From assembly GCF_003263785.1 (NCBI RefSeq), contig NZ_JYJK01000078.1, forward strand, positions 1 through 64,000: a stretch of DNA of 64,000 nt, written 5' to 3'. Both the position numbers and the translations under genes were made by a program. The first letter of the stretch is position 1. Each line of letters opens with the position of its first letter. This stretch comes from Vibrio variabilis (GTDB taxonomy: Bacteria > Pseudomonadota > Gammaproteobacteria > Enterobacterales > Vibrionaceae). The notes under the pieces are model-generated. The model was not told the DNA's origin and did not search any database. It saw only the letters and a program-made list of their open reading frames with translations. Positions 18,948 through 27,260 of this stretch are shown piece after piece.

Positions 18948-19190
18948 ATGGATCACGCAGCGATTCAAGCACTAACGTTGGCCTGCCCAACATGCAAGAT
19001 TGAAGTGAAAAATGAGGAAGGTCGCACTTGCACTCAGTGTCAGGTGAGCTTCAATAAAACGCCATTTTGTCCTGATTGCGACACAAAGCTGGATGCTATG
19101 AAAGCGTGTGGCAACGTAAGCTATTATTGTAATTGTTGTCGAATTCCAAAATCACGATCCGTCATTAAATGGAAGTTGATTCCAGCGTAG
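18948..19190 (+). CDS. Small zinc-ribbon protein
   Basis: An 80-residue cytoplasmic protein dominated by cysteine pairs: CPTC (about residue 13), CTQC, CPDC and CNCC. These can bind two zinc ions in rubredoxin-like knuckles. YfgJ-like zinc-ribbon proteins look similar. No specific function can be assigned. A strong hairpin terminator follows at 19221. Confidence 0.8.
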   Translation: MDHAAIQALTLACPTCKIEVKNEEGRTCTQCQVSFNKTPFCPDCDTKLDAMKACGNVSYYCNCCRIPKSRSVIKWKLIPA

Positions 19191-19220
19191 ACATATAGTT
19201 TTCAGCTTAAGAACAACAGT

Positions 19221-19248
19221 TGTAGCCCAATTTCCAAATTGGGCTACA
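19221..19248. terminator. Strong hairpin between convergent genes
   Basis: A perfect 13-bp inverted repeat (TGTAGCCCAATTT, 2-nt centre, AAATTGGGCTACA). It lies between the 3' ends of the zinc-ribbon gene and the maoP-like gene. The T-tail is weak, so it may act as a hairpin boundary for both transcripts. Confidence 0.6.
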
Positions 19249-19283
19249 GTCTTCAGATGAACCGTTAAACGCGAAGCTGGGAT

Positions 19284-19685
19284 TTAGTCGTCTGAACGAG
19301 CCTCATCATCAACGATGTCATTACCAATATCGTCATTACTATCATCATAATCAGTCTCATCCTCGACACTTTCGGTCGCGGCCGCCTTTTTCCCATTAAG
19401 GGTATGGAACTTCTTCCGGTCTCGAGCTAGATGGATGTACTTGATCCACGTTTTCTCAAGCTTGCTTTTTGCTTGCTTCTCATCGGCAACGACTTGCAGA
19501 AAATGACGCTCCCCTTCAGACTCTGGCACGAGCTCGCCGCCTTCAAGTAAGTTCATCGTATCTCCGAAGCGGATCAATATCTCCTCTTCAGCAATGGTAA
19601 AGTCCCCGGATTTTGCAAACCCACGTCGAAACCGCTTGTTATCGTAGAACGGTTTCTTTCCAAGACGAAAATCTACATTAGACAT
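19284..19685 (-). CDS. maoP: MaoP-like DUF413 protein with acidic C-terminal extension
   Basis: The core KKPFYDNKRFRRGFAKSGDF, continuing into TIAEEEILIRFG and ending near TWIKYIHLARDRKKFHTL, matches the DUF413 family. E. coli MaoP (YifE), a member, is needed for organising the Ori macrodomain. The best start is the ATG whose complement ends at 19685 (GAGGG upstream), giving a 133-residue protein; the open frame extends to 19784 without a better start. Unlike E. coli MaoP, it carries a roughly 35-residue Asp/Glu-rich tail (ETDYDDSNDDIGNDIVDDEA). The maoS site was not sought. Confidence 0.85.
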   Translation of the reverse strand: MSNVDFRLGKKPFYDNKRFRRGFAKSGDFTIAEEEILIRFGDTMNLLEGGELVPESEGERHFLQVVADEKQAKSKLEKTWIKYIHLARDRKKFHTLNGKKAAATESVEDETDYDDSNDDIGNDIVDDEARSDD

Positions 19686-19942
19686 AGCCACCCTCATAAA
19701 ATGACGTTTATCATCAAACTCTGCCTCAGTATAGACAGAGCTTTGGCGTTTTTTGAAATTTTGCCAGACGATTAATTTAAGCACTTAGTAAGTCGTTACT
19801 TTTACGTGAAAATTTGAAACTTAGATGACAATGTGATGAAGCTTTCCTTGCGAAAATTATCCTATGTTGAGTTCCGAAAATGGCTAACGACGGACCTAAC
19901 TTGGTTTACACTGGACACTAATGATAAAAAGAATGAGGCGAC

Positions 19943-21319
19943 ATGGTGACAGTAATCTCAATGACCAAAGAACAGTATCAGCAGGCGAGGCTAGCTCGTG
20001 ACGCCCGCTTCGATGGTGTGTTTTTCGTTGCTGTGAAAACAACAGGAATTTTTTGTCGGCCGATTTGTCCTGCGAATTTGGCGAAAGAGGACAACGTGCG
20101 TTATTTTCAGCATGCTCACGCTGCCCTTGAGGCGGGATATCGTCCGTGTTTGCGTTGTCGTCCGGAAAGTGCTCCTAACTCATGGGCTTGGCTTGGCGCG
20201 GAAACCAGTTTTCGTCGCGCTCTGACACTTATTGAGCAAGGGGCGCTGAATCAGTCGAGCTGTGAGGCGCTCAGCGAGCGTTTGGGCATTAGTAGCCGCT
20301 ATCTACGCCAGCTATTTCAAGAGCACCTTGGTTTATCACCTAAGAAATACGCCCAGTATCATCAATTGATGTTTGCTAAGCAGCTTCTCCATCATAGTCA
20401 TTTATCTATCGCAGACATCGGTTTTGCCTGCGGCTTTAATAGCGTACGGCGTTTTAATGATGCGTTTAAGAAGACGCTTAGGTTAACCCCATCACAATTG
20501 CGTCGCGGAGATGGCAAAGTTACTGCCCGCAACGAAGTCTATCTGGCCTATCGTGGCGCGTATGACTGGTTAGCAATGCTCAGTTTCCTTCAAAAGCGTG
20601 CGATCAGCGGCGTTGAGTACGTCACCGAGCAAAGCTATGAGCGCTACCTTGATATCGATGGGACGCTAGGTTGGTTCCGCTTGTATGCAGACCTAAACGG
20701 GACGCAGACGGTCAAAGTCGAGTTTGAACTAGAGCAGGTCACCAAGTTGGCAAGTTTGTTAAGTGGCATTAAGCGTGTATTCGATCTTGATACTGACATG
20801 ACTGCTGTCGAGTCTCACCTAAACACTGTTGATGAGGGGCTTATTTTAAAGCCTGGTCTTAGATTGCCTGGAGTTTGGTCGGCTTGGGAGGCGGGCGCAC
20901 GGGCGGTGCTTGGACAGCAGGTATCTGTGAAGGCCGCGATAGGTCAGCTCAATCTTTTGACTGAGACTATGGATCAGCGCCTTTCAGGCCAGCGAGTGTT
21001 TCCGACCCCTGACTATGTCGCGGGAAAAGACCTAAGTTTTTTGCGAATGCCCGAAAGCAGGAAATTAACCTTATCGCGACTTGCCAGCCATCTAGGCGAA
21101 CACCCAGACGATCACCCTGATAATTGGTTGTCGCTAAAAGGAATTGGGCCTTGGACCGTCAACTATGCAAAAATGCGCGGCTTATCGTCCCCAGATTTGC
21201 TACTTAGCTCAGATCTTATTGTTAAAAAATATTTGGTTGATCATAACGAAGTCAATGCAGAGCATACTGCACCCTGGGGCAGTTATGCCACTCTTCACTG
21301 TTGGAGTCATTTCTCATGA
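19943..21319 (+). CDS. Ada N-terminal/AraC-type activator fused to AlkA-like DNA glycosylase
   Basis: A 458-residue protein in three parts. An Ada metal-binding methyl-acceptor domain has GIFCRPICPA at about 38 and CLRCRPE at about 72, the four zinc cysteines. An AraC-type HTH spans about 85-190. The C-terminal half is a 3-methyladenine DNA glycosylase of the AlkA type (VLGQQVSVKAA, LKGIGPWTVNYAKMRG, and SSDL with the likely catalytic Asp). It combines alkylation sensing, transcriptional activation and base excision. Its stop overlaps the start of the ogt gene by 4 bp. Start ATG 19943 follows GAGG. Confidence 0.92.
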   Translation: MVTVISMTKEQYQQARLARDARFDGVFFVAVKTTGIFCRPICPANLAKEDNVRYFQHAHAALEAGYRPCLRCRPESAPNSWAWLGAETSFRRALTLIEQGALNQSSCEALSERLGISSRYLRQLFQEHLGLSPKKYAQYHQLMFAKQLLHHSHLSIADIGFACGFNSVRRFNDAFKKTLRLTPSQLRRGDGKVTARNEVYLAYRGAYDWLAMLSFLQKRAISGVEYVTEQSYERYLDIDGTLGWFRLYADLNGTQTVKVEFELEQVTKLASLLSGIKRVFDLDTDMTAVESHLNTVDEGLILKPGLRLPGVWSAWEAGARAVLGQQVSVKAAIGQLNLLTETMDQRLSGQRVFPTPDYVAGKDLSFLRMPESRKLTLSRLASHLGEHPDDHPDNWLSLKGIGPWTVNYAKMRGLSSPDLLLSSDLIVKKYLVDHNEVNAEHTAPWGSYATLHCWSHFS

Positions 21320-21792
21320 ACTATTACACTGTATTCACTAGTGAACTAGGGCCTATTACTGTGCAAGCGAATAGTGAAGGCTTACTGGGTATTTGGTTTG
21401 AGCAGCACACTACCTGCCCAGATGAACTTGGGGAGCACAACCCAAGCTATCCGTTATTGAGACAAGCTGAAATCGAGCTAAAAGAGTATTTTGCTGGTGA
21501 GCGTCAGGCGTTTACTTTGCCGTTAGCAGCTATAGGGACTGAGTTTCAACGTAAGGTTTGGCAAGCTCTGTGTGAGATCCCATATGGTGAAGCAATCAGC
21601 TATCAAGAGCTTGCCAATCGAGTGGGTAACCCGAAAGCGGTAAGGGCGGTTGGGACGGCGAATGGCAAGAATCCGCTGTCTATTGTTGTCCCTTGTCATC
21701 GAGTAGTGGGTAAGAATGGAAAGCTGTCGGGTTACGCTGGTGGTGTAGAGCGAAAACTTAGATTACTCAATTTAGAGTCGGGCAATTACTGA
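21316..21792 (+). CDS. ogt: Methylated-DNA--protein-cysteine methyltransferase
   Basis: A 158-residue O6-alkylguanine DNA methyltransferase that irreversibly accepts the alkyl group on the cysteine of the PCHRV motif (IVVPCHRVVGKNGKLSGYAG, about residues 120-140). The DNA-binding helix-turn-helix precedes it (YQELANRVGNPKAVRAVGTAN). It is translationally coupled (ATGA overlap) to the Ada-AlkA gene, giving an adaptive-response operon split differently from E. coli ada. Start ATG 21316. Confidence 0.95.
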   Translation: MNYYTVFTSELGPITVQANSEGLLGIWFEQHTTCPDELGEHNPSYPLLRQAEIELKEYFAGERQAFTLPLAAIGTEFQRKVWQALCEIPYGEAISYQELANRVGNPKAVRAVGTANGKNPLSIVVPCHRVVGKNGKLSGYAGGVERKLRLLNLESGNY

Positions 21793-21933
21793 AATTTGGA
21801 GGGTTGTGCGTTGGGTGTATTTAATCGAACTGGCCTAACGACAGCTTAACTATTTCACACCCTCACCTATGCAACTGGTAACGCTTGTGGGTTACGTATT
21901 TTATCAATATTCCTACTATGAGAACCGTCGTGA

Positions 21934-21965
21934 TTGCAAAATGCATTTTAATTTGCATTTTGCAA
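21934..21965. promoter_or_regulatory. Twin LuxO-type binding sites upstream of qrr
   Basis: Two 13-mers, TTGCAAAATGCAT (21934-21946) and TTGCATTTTGCAA (21953-21965), match the LuxO consensus TTGCAWWWTGCAA. The second matches exactly and the first at all but its last two bases. Together they form a perfect 12-bp inverted repeat with an 8-bp spacer. They lie 76 bp upstream of the sigma-54 promoter, a normal enhancer distance. Confidence 0.85.
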
Positions 21966-22040
21966 AAGTGATATGAACGCTATTTCCCTGAAATTGGTGT
22001 AGATTTAGTCAAAATCAATTAAATAGAGGCTTTTAAAAGT

Positions 22041-22056
22041 TGGCACGCATACTGCA
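22041..22056 (+). promoter_or_regulatory. Sigma-54 promoter of qrr
   Basis: TGGCACGCATACTGCA contains the -24 GG (22042-22043) and -12 GC (22054-22055) elements with correct 10-bp spacing. This predicts transcription start near 22066. Confidence 0.9.
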
Positions 22057-22065
22057 TTAGTAAGA

Positions 22066-22175
22066 GCGACCCTTTTTAAGCCGAGGGTCACCTAGCCAAC
22101 TGACGTTGTTAGTGAACCTATTTTGTTCACACTTGTATATAGCCAGTCACACACTTTTTGTGGCTGGCTTTTTTT
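22066..22175 (+). ncRNA. qrr: Qrr quorum-regulatory small RNA
   Basis: The roughly 110-nt RNA starts with a stem-loop (GACCCT ... AGGGTC). It continues with the invariant Qrr core at 22085-22116, which includes CTAGCCAACTGACGTTGTTA, the segment that pairs with luxR/hapR-type mRNAs. It ends in a Rho-independent terminator (stem 22141-22151 with 22159-22169, then seven T). Qrr RNAs are made at low cell density by phospho-LuxO with sigma-54 and act with Hfq. Both control elements are present upstream. Which of the usual several qrr copies this is cannot be told here. Confidence 0.95.
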
Positions 22176-22274
22176 CTTTCTGGGCTCAGAAAAGGCTCTT
22201 TCCAAGCCTATTCCTCACCTAATTTTGATTCGCTATTCATTCATTAATCTTTCGCTTGCTAGGCCTTGTGCATG

Positions 22275-23822
22275 TCAAACAATGTCTCCCAGTGTCCGAC
22301 TTGCATCATCCTGACAACCTTCATAACAACTTGGTTTACGCGGACAAACAGCCCCTCGTGAGCAGATTAATCGAGCATCACCTTCAATCCCCCGCTCTAC
22401 CCAGTTTATGTTGAGTATTTTGGCGACAGTTTGCAGATCTTTTTTGATATGACGCGGAATGGTGACACTACCACCGCCTTCAACGCATGAACGTTTAAGT
22501 TCGCTAGCGATGTCTAATGCATTGCCTCCCTGCGCATCAATAGCAGGGTTGAGATCGATGCCCGCACACAGCACTCGATTGTTACCCGCAGGGTCGGTCA
22601 TATTGATGGATTCACAACAATAGATCCTTGGTTCATCACCGACATTCAATATGGATATTTGCGCCGACGAACCATTTTGTGGTTCAGACAATCTTCTGAA
22701 TACTGCCCAGTGCTGACAGGGGTCATTAACCATCCGCATATTTCCCCACGGAAGCGGAATACCATTTCCGCGATAGACAGCCTTGAGTTTCCCAGGGCCA
22801 TAAGCATCGAAATAGTGCCAGTGGGGATATGGGGACACAACAGTCATGCGACGCATAGCGACCGAAGGTGACACGCCGACCCGTTTATGAACATCAATCT
22901 CATAGCCGCTTCGGTCGAGCAGTTGTCTGAATGGCACTTTGGGACACAGTAGTGCCCCTGCAAAGAAGCTGGATTCAAAATCGCGCCATGCTTGAAGGAT
23001 GTCCTGTGAGTTGAGTGCCGAAGAAGACTGATGAGCTGCACTGTCGTCCCAGGTATTTTGATTGCCGACGCTGAGTACGCTTTTTAAGCCTTCGTCGCGA
23101 TGCAGGATACGGTGACCAATATATACCGCCAAATCGTATTTTAGACGTGTTGGGTAGGCTTTCAGGATTTCGTTGAGGTAGATGGTGCCGGGTGGCTCGA
23201 AAAATGACGTCACCAGCTGCTTAGCGTTCACCCCAAGCTCGTCCACCACATCTTTCGGAGTCCGGTTTACCCATTGCACGCGCAGTCCCAAATCGCTCGC
23301 AATATCGATGAGATCTTCAATCGAGAGATTAAGTCGTTTCAAGCCAACGTCTTCTGCGGCACGTTCAAGGTCGGGGAAGTGGTTCTGCAAACTTTCCTGA
23401 TGCGCACGTATCAACAAGTGAGCAAATTGACGACCCGTGATCCCGGTTTGCGAGAGCATTTCGGGAATGGCGATCTGCAAAATGTCATTGGAGAACAAAA
23501 AGCTTGGCTCAAGTGCCATACCACTTATTCCGCCGCGATTTCCTTTTACCGGGGTAATTTCATCTGGCTCGGGTTCATTGTCGAGAAACCAAGCGGGATC
23601 CTTTTGAAATACTTCGGCGATCACCTCCAGCATATCGATGCTAGGGACGCGTTTTCCACGTTCAATCATCGATAGGTAAGAGACGGAAGGCGCGTACTCT
23701 GGGTTGACGCGAATACAACGCGCAGACAGATCTTCCATGGTTAAGTGGTTACGTTTTCGTAGGTTACGAACTTTGGTGCCCAAAAAATGGGACTGGCGGA
23801 TCAGACTTTTTGACACTGGCAT
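22275..23822 (-). CDS. XRE-family regulator with DUF3612-type C-terminal region
   Basis: A 515-residue protein with an N-terminal XRE helix-turn-helix (LGTKVRNLRKRNHLTMEDLS, about residues 14-33; SYLSMIERGKRVPSIDMLEVI to about 85). The long C-terminal region has a cysteine-rich end (CSRGAVCPRKPSCYEGC). Its layout resembles ScfR/RamB-like short-chain-fatty-acid regulators and the Vibrio DUF3612 family, which is often near glyoxylate-cycle genes. No such metabolic gene is beside it here. Three 14-bp-spaced direct repeats lie against its start codon, suggesting autoregulation. It is divergent from an unknown 190-residue gene. Confidence 0.8.
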   Translation of the reverse strand: MPVSKSLIRQSHFLGTKVRNLRKRNHLTMEDLSARCIRVNPEYAPSVSYLSMIERGKRVPSIDMLEVIAEVFQKDPAWFLDNEPEPDEITPVKGNRGGISGMALEPSFLFSNDILQIAIPEMLSQTGITGRQFAHLLIRAHQESLQNHFPDLERAAEDVGLKRLNLSIEDLIDIASDLGLRVQWVNRTPKDVVDELGVNAKQLVTSFFEPPGTIYLNEILKAYPTRLKYDLAVYIGHRILHRDEGLKSVLSVGNQNTWDDSAAHQSSSALNSQDILQAWRDFESSFFAGALLCPKVPFRQLLDRSGYEIDVHKRVGVSPSVAMRRMTVVSPYPHWHYFDAYGPGKLKAVYRGNGIPLPWGNMRMVNDPCQHWAVFRRLSEPQNGSSAQISILNVGDEPRIYCCESINMTDPAGNNRVLCAGIDLNPAIDAQGGNALDIASELKRSCVEGGGSVTIPRHIKKDLQTVAKILNINWVERGIEGDARLICSRGAVCPRKPSCYEGCQDDASRTLGDIV

Positions 23823-23823
23823 T

Positions 23824-23861
23824 TTGTAAAATTCACATTGTAAAATTTTTGTTGTGAAATT
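23824..23861. repeat. Three direct repeats at the DUF3612-type regulator promoter
   Basis: TTGTAAAATT (23824), TTGTAAAATT (23838) and TTGTGAAATT (23852) repeat with an exact 14-bp period, abutting the regulator's start codon at 23822. They are probable operator half-sites for autoregulation or for control of the divergent gene at 23979. Confidence 0.7.
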
Positions 23862-23978
23862 GTAGTCAAAAACACGCTAGTCTACAAAGTATACAAATCA
23901 CAAAACGAATATAAATTTAAACATCCGTTTGGGTTGATTACTCTAATTTGGATCTAGCAGCAGTAAGAGGGACAGACT

Positions 23979-24551
23979 ATGAACATGTTGACATTCGATA
24001 AAACAGAACTTCATAAGAACCATTCAACCTTTATCGCAGAAGCCGTGTTCGCCGTCGAGATGGTTAAAGCTGATGAGCAGATGGAAAAACAAAAGATGGC
24101 AAAACAGCTGCTAGACACCCTGTTTCCCCTCGAAAAAGGCTCACATGAGGACGTGGTGAGCTACGAAATTGATTATCGCCACGTACAGGCGTATTTCAAA
24201 AATGGAGAGCACACGGGACTCAAACGCGCTAAGCACTTCGTAGCTTACCTTGGCGATAAATGTGCACCAGAAGGTATTTTGCTTCGTGATGAAAGCGGCA
24301 CTCACCTAGAGGTTACGATTGGTCGTCGTAAAGGTACTGGCAATTTAGAGCTGGTAGAAATTGAAGACATTCAATTGGAAACATGTACCACGTTTGGTCA
24401 GTCAGAAAACTGTCACGCTTCGGGAATTCGTCACTGGGTTAGTCTAGTGAAAGGCGATGAGCAAGGGCGACCACGCGCTTGCAGTGAGGATAAAGAGTAC
24501 ACCGCGAAAAACGGTGACGATTACACATTAGGATTCAGCTTCGCATTTTAA
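23979..24551 (+). CDS. Conserved-looking cytoplasmic protein of unknown function
   Basis: I do not recognise this 190-residue protein. It has no signal peptide or membrane segment. It begins with a helical part (LHKNHSTFIAEAVFAVEMVK, continuing to LLDTLFPLEKG) followed by a beta-rich half with several glycines and an HLEVTIGRRKGTG segment. It contains four cysteines, three within about 25 residues of CTTFGQSENCH. The ATG at 23979 follows AAGAGGG. Divergent from the DUF3612-type regulator and followed by its own terminator, it is a likely target of that regulator. Confidence 0.75.
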   Translation: MNMLTFDKTELHKNHSTFIAEAVFAVEMVKADEQMEKQKMAKQLLDTLFPLEKGSHEDVVSYEIDYRHVQAYFKNGEHTGLKRAKHFVAYLGDKCAPEGILLRDESGTHLEVTIGRRKGTGNLELVEIEDIQLETCTTFGQSENCHASGIRHWVSLVKGDEQGRPRACSEDKEYTAKNGDDYTLGFSFAF

Positions 24552-24598
24552 TTCACGCTAGCACGTTTATTATTACCGCATTTTCCTTTGGTAGTATT

Positions 24599-24627
24599 GC
24601 CCCGCCTTAACGGTGGGGCGTTTTTTT
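24599..24627 (+). terminator. Rho-independent terminator
   Basis: GCCCCGCC pairs with GGTGGGGC (8-bp stem, one G-T pair, 5-nt loop) and is followed by G and seven T. It overlaps the stop of the convergent GGDEF gene. Confidence 0.88.
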
Positions 24628-25647
24628 AGAACGGCATCACTCGGTTACGACCAGAACGTTTCGCGTCGTAAAGCTGCTTGTCGGCACGGTCAACCAGCGA
24701 CGCATAGCTGTCCCCTGTTATGAATTCTGCCACGCCAAAAGAGGCGGTAATGTTGCCGACCTTTTGGCCGTTCTTACGATCTTTAATGGTCATTTTTTCA
24801 ACGGCCAAACGCAGGGCGTCTGCCATTTGTCTCGCAACACGCAGTGATTTATTCGGTACAATCAGCGCGAATTCTTCGCCACCGAATCGATAGGCAGTAA
24901 TGCCGCCACGACAAGCTTGCTTCAGACGCTGAGAGATCCCTTTCAAAATGGTGTCGCCAAATAGATGCCCCATTTCATCGTTGAATTTTTTAAAGTGGTC
25001 GATATCTAACAAAATCAAACTTAGTGGCTGCTTGGCTTCGCAAAACATGGTTAAGTCGGCATCAAAAGCACCGCGGTTATACAGCGAGGTTAAGCTGTCG
25101 AACATGGCGTTGCATTGGACTTTTGCTAACTGAGATTTGAGTCGGCTGATCTCATCGCTGGCGTTTTTGAGCTGTCCGTGTATGAAGTCTGTGGAGTGCC
25201 TAATGTCGTTGGCTTCATCGACTAATTGTTTGATAAGGGGCATCACTTCATCAAGGTCGGTGCACGCTCGGCATCCAGACTTGATGATAAGCCGTCAAAG
25301 CTATGTTCAAGCGCTTGTGAAAACTCGCTGGTGTCGCTAAGGGCATCATCCATCGAGCTCGACATCTCAGTGACAATGGCTTCCAGGTTTTCTTTTAAAC
25401 CCTGAAGATCCACTTCTGCTTTTTCAGCAATGTGGCTTCGATAAAGAGAAGCGGAGTTAACAGGTGGTAGGACTTCGTAATCTTTAAGTATGGCATCCAT
25501 ATCGGCATTTAACTCAGGGATGGTCTGATCCACATAGGTATACCATAAAGCGTAATTCGCCGGCGTTGCCGGTACGTGATGTTTCACCATCAGCGGCACC
25601 GCTTTTTTCAGATTGGCAGCCGATTTCTGAAAATCGTTTTTCTTCAT
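24626..25647 (-). CDS. GGDEF-domain diguanylate cyclase (VCA0956-like), frameshifted
   Basis: Cytoplasmic cyclic-di-GMP synthase, 340 residues when repaired. The N-terminal region (25647 down to 25250) is helical and starts like V. cholerae VCA0956 (DFQKSAANLKKAVPLMVKHH, PATPANYALWYTYVDQ). The C-terminal part has a coiled coil and a GGDEF domain with an intact GGEEF active site (AYRFGGEEFALIV) and the DALFDSLT-like linker (NAMFDSLTSLYNRGAFD). The two parts lie in different frames. One extra C at about 25255-25256 (coding strand ACCCTTGAT) joins them. No inhibitory RxxD site is seen five residues before GGEEF. Confidence 0.9.
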
Positions 25648-25807
25648 AGTCCCTTCGTTGTCCTTAGCTCATTCCGATAAATGCCATAATTTCTTGTAGT
25701 TATTTTTACTGTATAGCTGTGCAATTATCTAATGAGATGAGTAAATTGTCACTTTCGGATCCTCAGTTTTTGAAAATAGACACTAAAAAAGGTGTGATCT
25801 TTATTCC

Positions 25808-25835
25808 GCAACAGCACTCTTATAAATGCTGTTGC
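25808..25835. terminator. Hairpin downstream of the orphan nqrB-like gene
   Basis: GCAACAGCA (25808-25816) pairs perfectly with TGCTGTTGC (25827-25835). It lies about 34 bp beyond the nqrB stop on the minus strand. No strong T-tract follows immediately, so termination efficiency is uncertain. Confidence 0.45.
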
Positions 25836-25868
25836 AGTTTACAATGTGTATTGCACGCTTTTTGAGCA

Positions 25869-27118
25869 TTATTGATTAAGCTTGTTCATCCTACGTGTTC
25901 GGCGCTTAACCATAGACTCTTTGACCACATGATCGAACAGTGGCGCAAACAGGTTCGCGAACAAGATCGCGAGCATAATGCCCTCTGGATAAGCTGGGTT
26001 GAGTACACGTATGAAGATGGTCATAACCCCTATCAGCACACCGTAAGCCAGTTTTCCCGAGTCAGTAAATGCAGCGGAAACCGGATCGGTCGCCATAAAA
26101 AAGGTGCCAAACGCGACGCCGCCAATCACAAAGTGCCACCATATCGGCATGGAGAACATAGGGTTACTATCTGACCCAATCAGATTGAGCAATGTCGCGG
26201 TAGCAGTCAGGCCAATCAATACACCAAGCACAATTCGCCAAGACGCAATGCCTATCGCAATCAAGAATAGGCCAGCCAGCATGATAAGTAGCGTCGACAC
26301 CTCGCCCATTGAGCCTGGAAGATTACCGATAAAGGCATCACTCCAAGAGAGGGTTTCACCCGTCATGTTATTGATTAGCGCACTTTGACCACCTTCATAC
26401 CATTGGCTTAGTGGCGTTGCGCCTGAGTAACCATCGGCAGCCACCCAAACTGCCCCGCCAGACATTTGAGCAGGGTAAGCGAAATACAAAAAAGCCCGTC
26501 CGGCGAGCGCAGGGTTTAAGAAGTTACGCCCTGTCCCTCCAAAGACTTCTTTTGCAACCACTATCCCGAAGGTGATGCCAAGCGCTGCCTGCCACAAGGG
26601 AATCGTGGGGGTAAGATAAGTGCAAACAGGATGGAGCTGACGAAAAAACCTTCGTTGACTTCGTGTTTGCGGACGATAGAGAACAGCACTTCCCAAAAAC
26701 CGCCGACGATAAATACTGTCGCATAGACTGGCAGAAAGAAGAGCGCGCCGTAGAACATTTCACTGGCCCAACCGGCACTGGTCAGTGCCTCTGGAGACCC
26801 AAAAGCTAGAGACAAGCGCCAACTTTGCTCAAACACTGGCACCAGTTCATCCAGTGTGTAGGTGACACTGAGTGCCGCTGTTGCTTGGTTACCTATGTTG
26901 TACATTCCCCAGAACATGGCTGGGAATACCGCAATCCATACCATGATCATGATGCGCTTCAAGTCGATGCTGTCTCTTAAATGGGTGCGCCCTTGTGTTA
27001 CGTGACCGGGCGTATAAAAAAGGGTAGCGACAGCTTCGTACAGTGGATAGTAGGTTTGGTATTTCCCTCCTGGCTCAAAATGTGGGGCGAGATTATCGAG
27101 TGTTTTTTTGAGTGCCAT
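25869..27118 (-). CDS. Orphan NqrB-like subunit of Na+-translocating NADH:quinone reductase, frameshifted
   Basis: A 416-residue membrane protein when repaired, matching the roughly 415-residue NqrB length. Signatures are [43 protein letters not shown] and [13 protein letters not shown], the last with the Thr that carries covalent FMN in Nqr[21 protein letters not shown] is also present. The parts lie in different frames and join if one C is added to the coding-strand C5 run (26607-26611), restoring [12 protein letters not shown]. No nqrA or nqrC-F gene is adjacent. It is divergent from a cryptochrome gene at 27261. It is probably a paralogue of the main operon's nqrB with an unknown role. 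Confidence 0.88.
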
Positions 27119-27260
27119 AATGCAAGCCTCTTATGGTTTAGACACACTTTTTACGTGTGTACTTCGCGAACCGCCCACTCATTGACTAAGCTAACAAGCG
27201 CGTCTGTACGTATGTGTAAACACTGCCCGCGCTTAACGCGACGAACATAGCGAGAACAAG

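Noticed and set aside
25243..25647. Programmed frameshifting in the diguanylate cyclase and other broken genes
   Set aside because: No slippery heptamers with downstream structures were apparent, and the same kind of single-base loss occurs in 15 unrelated genes.
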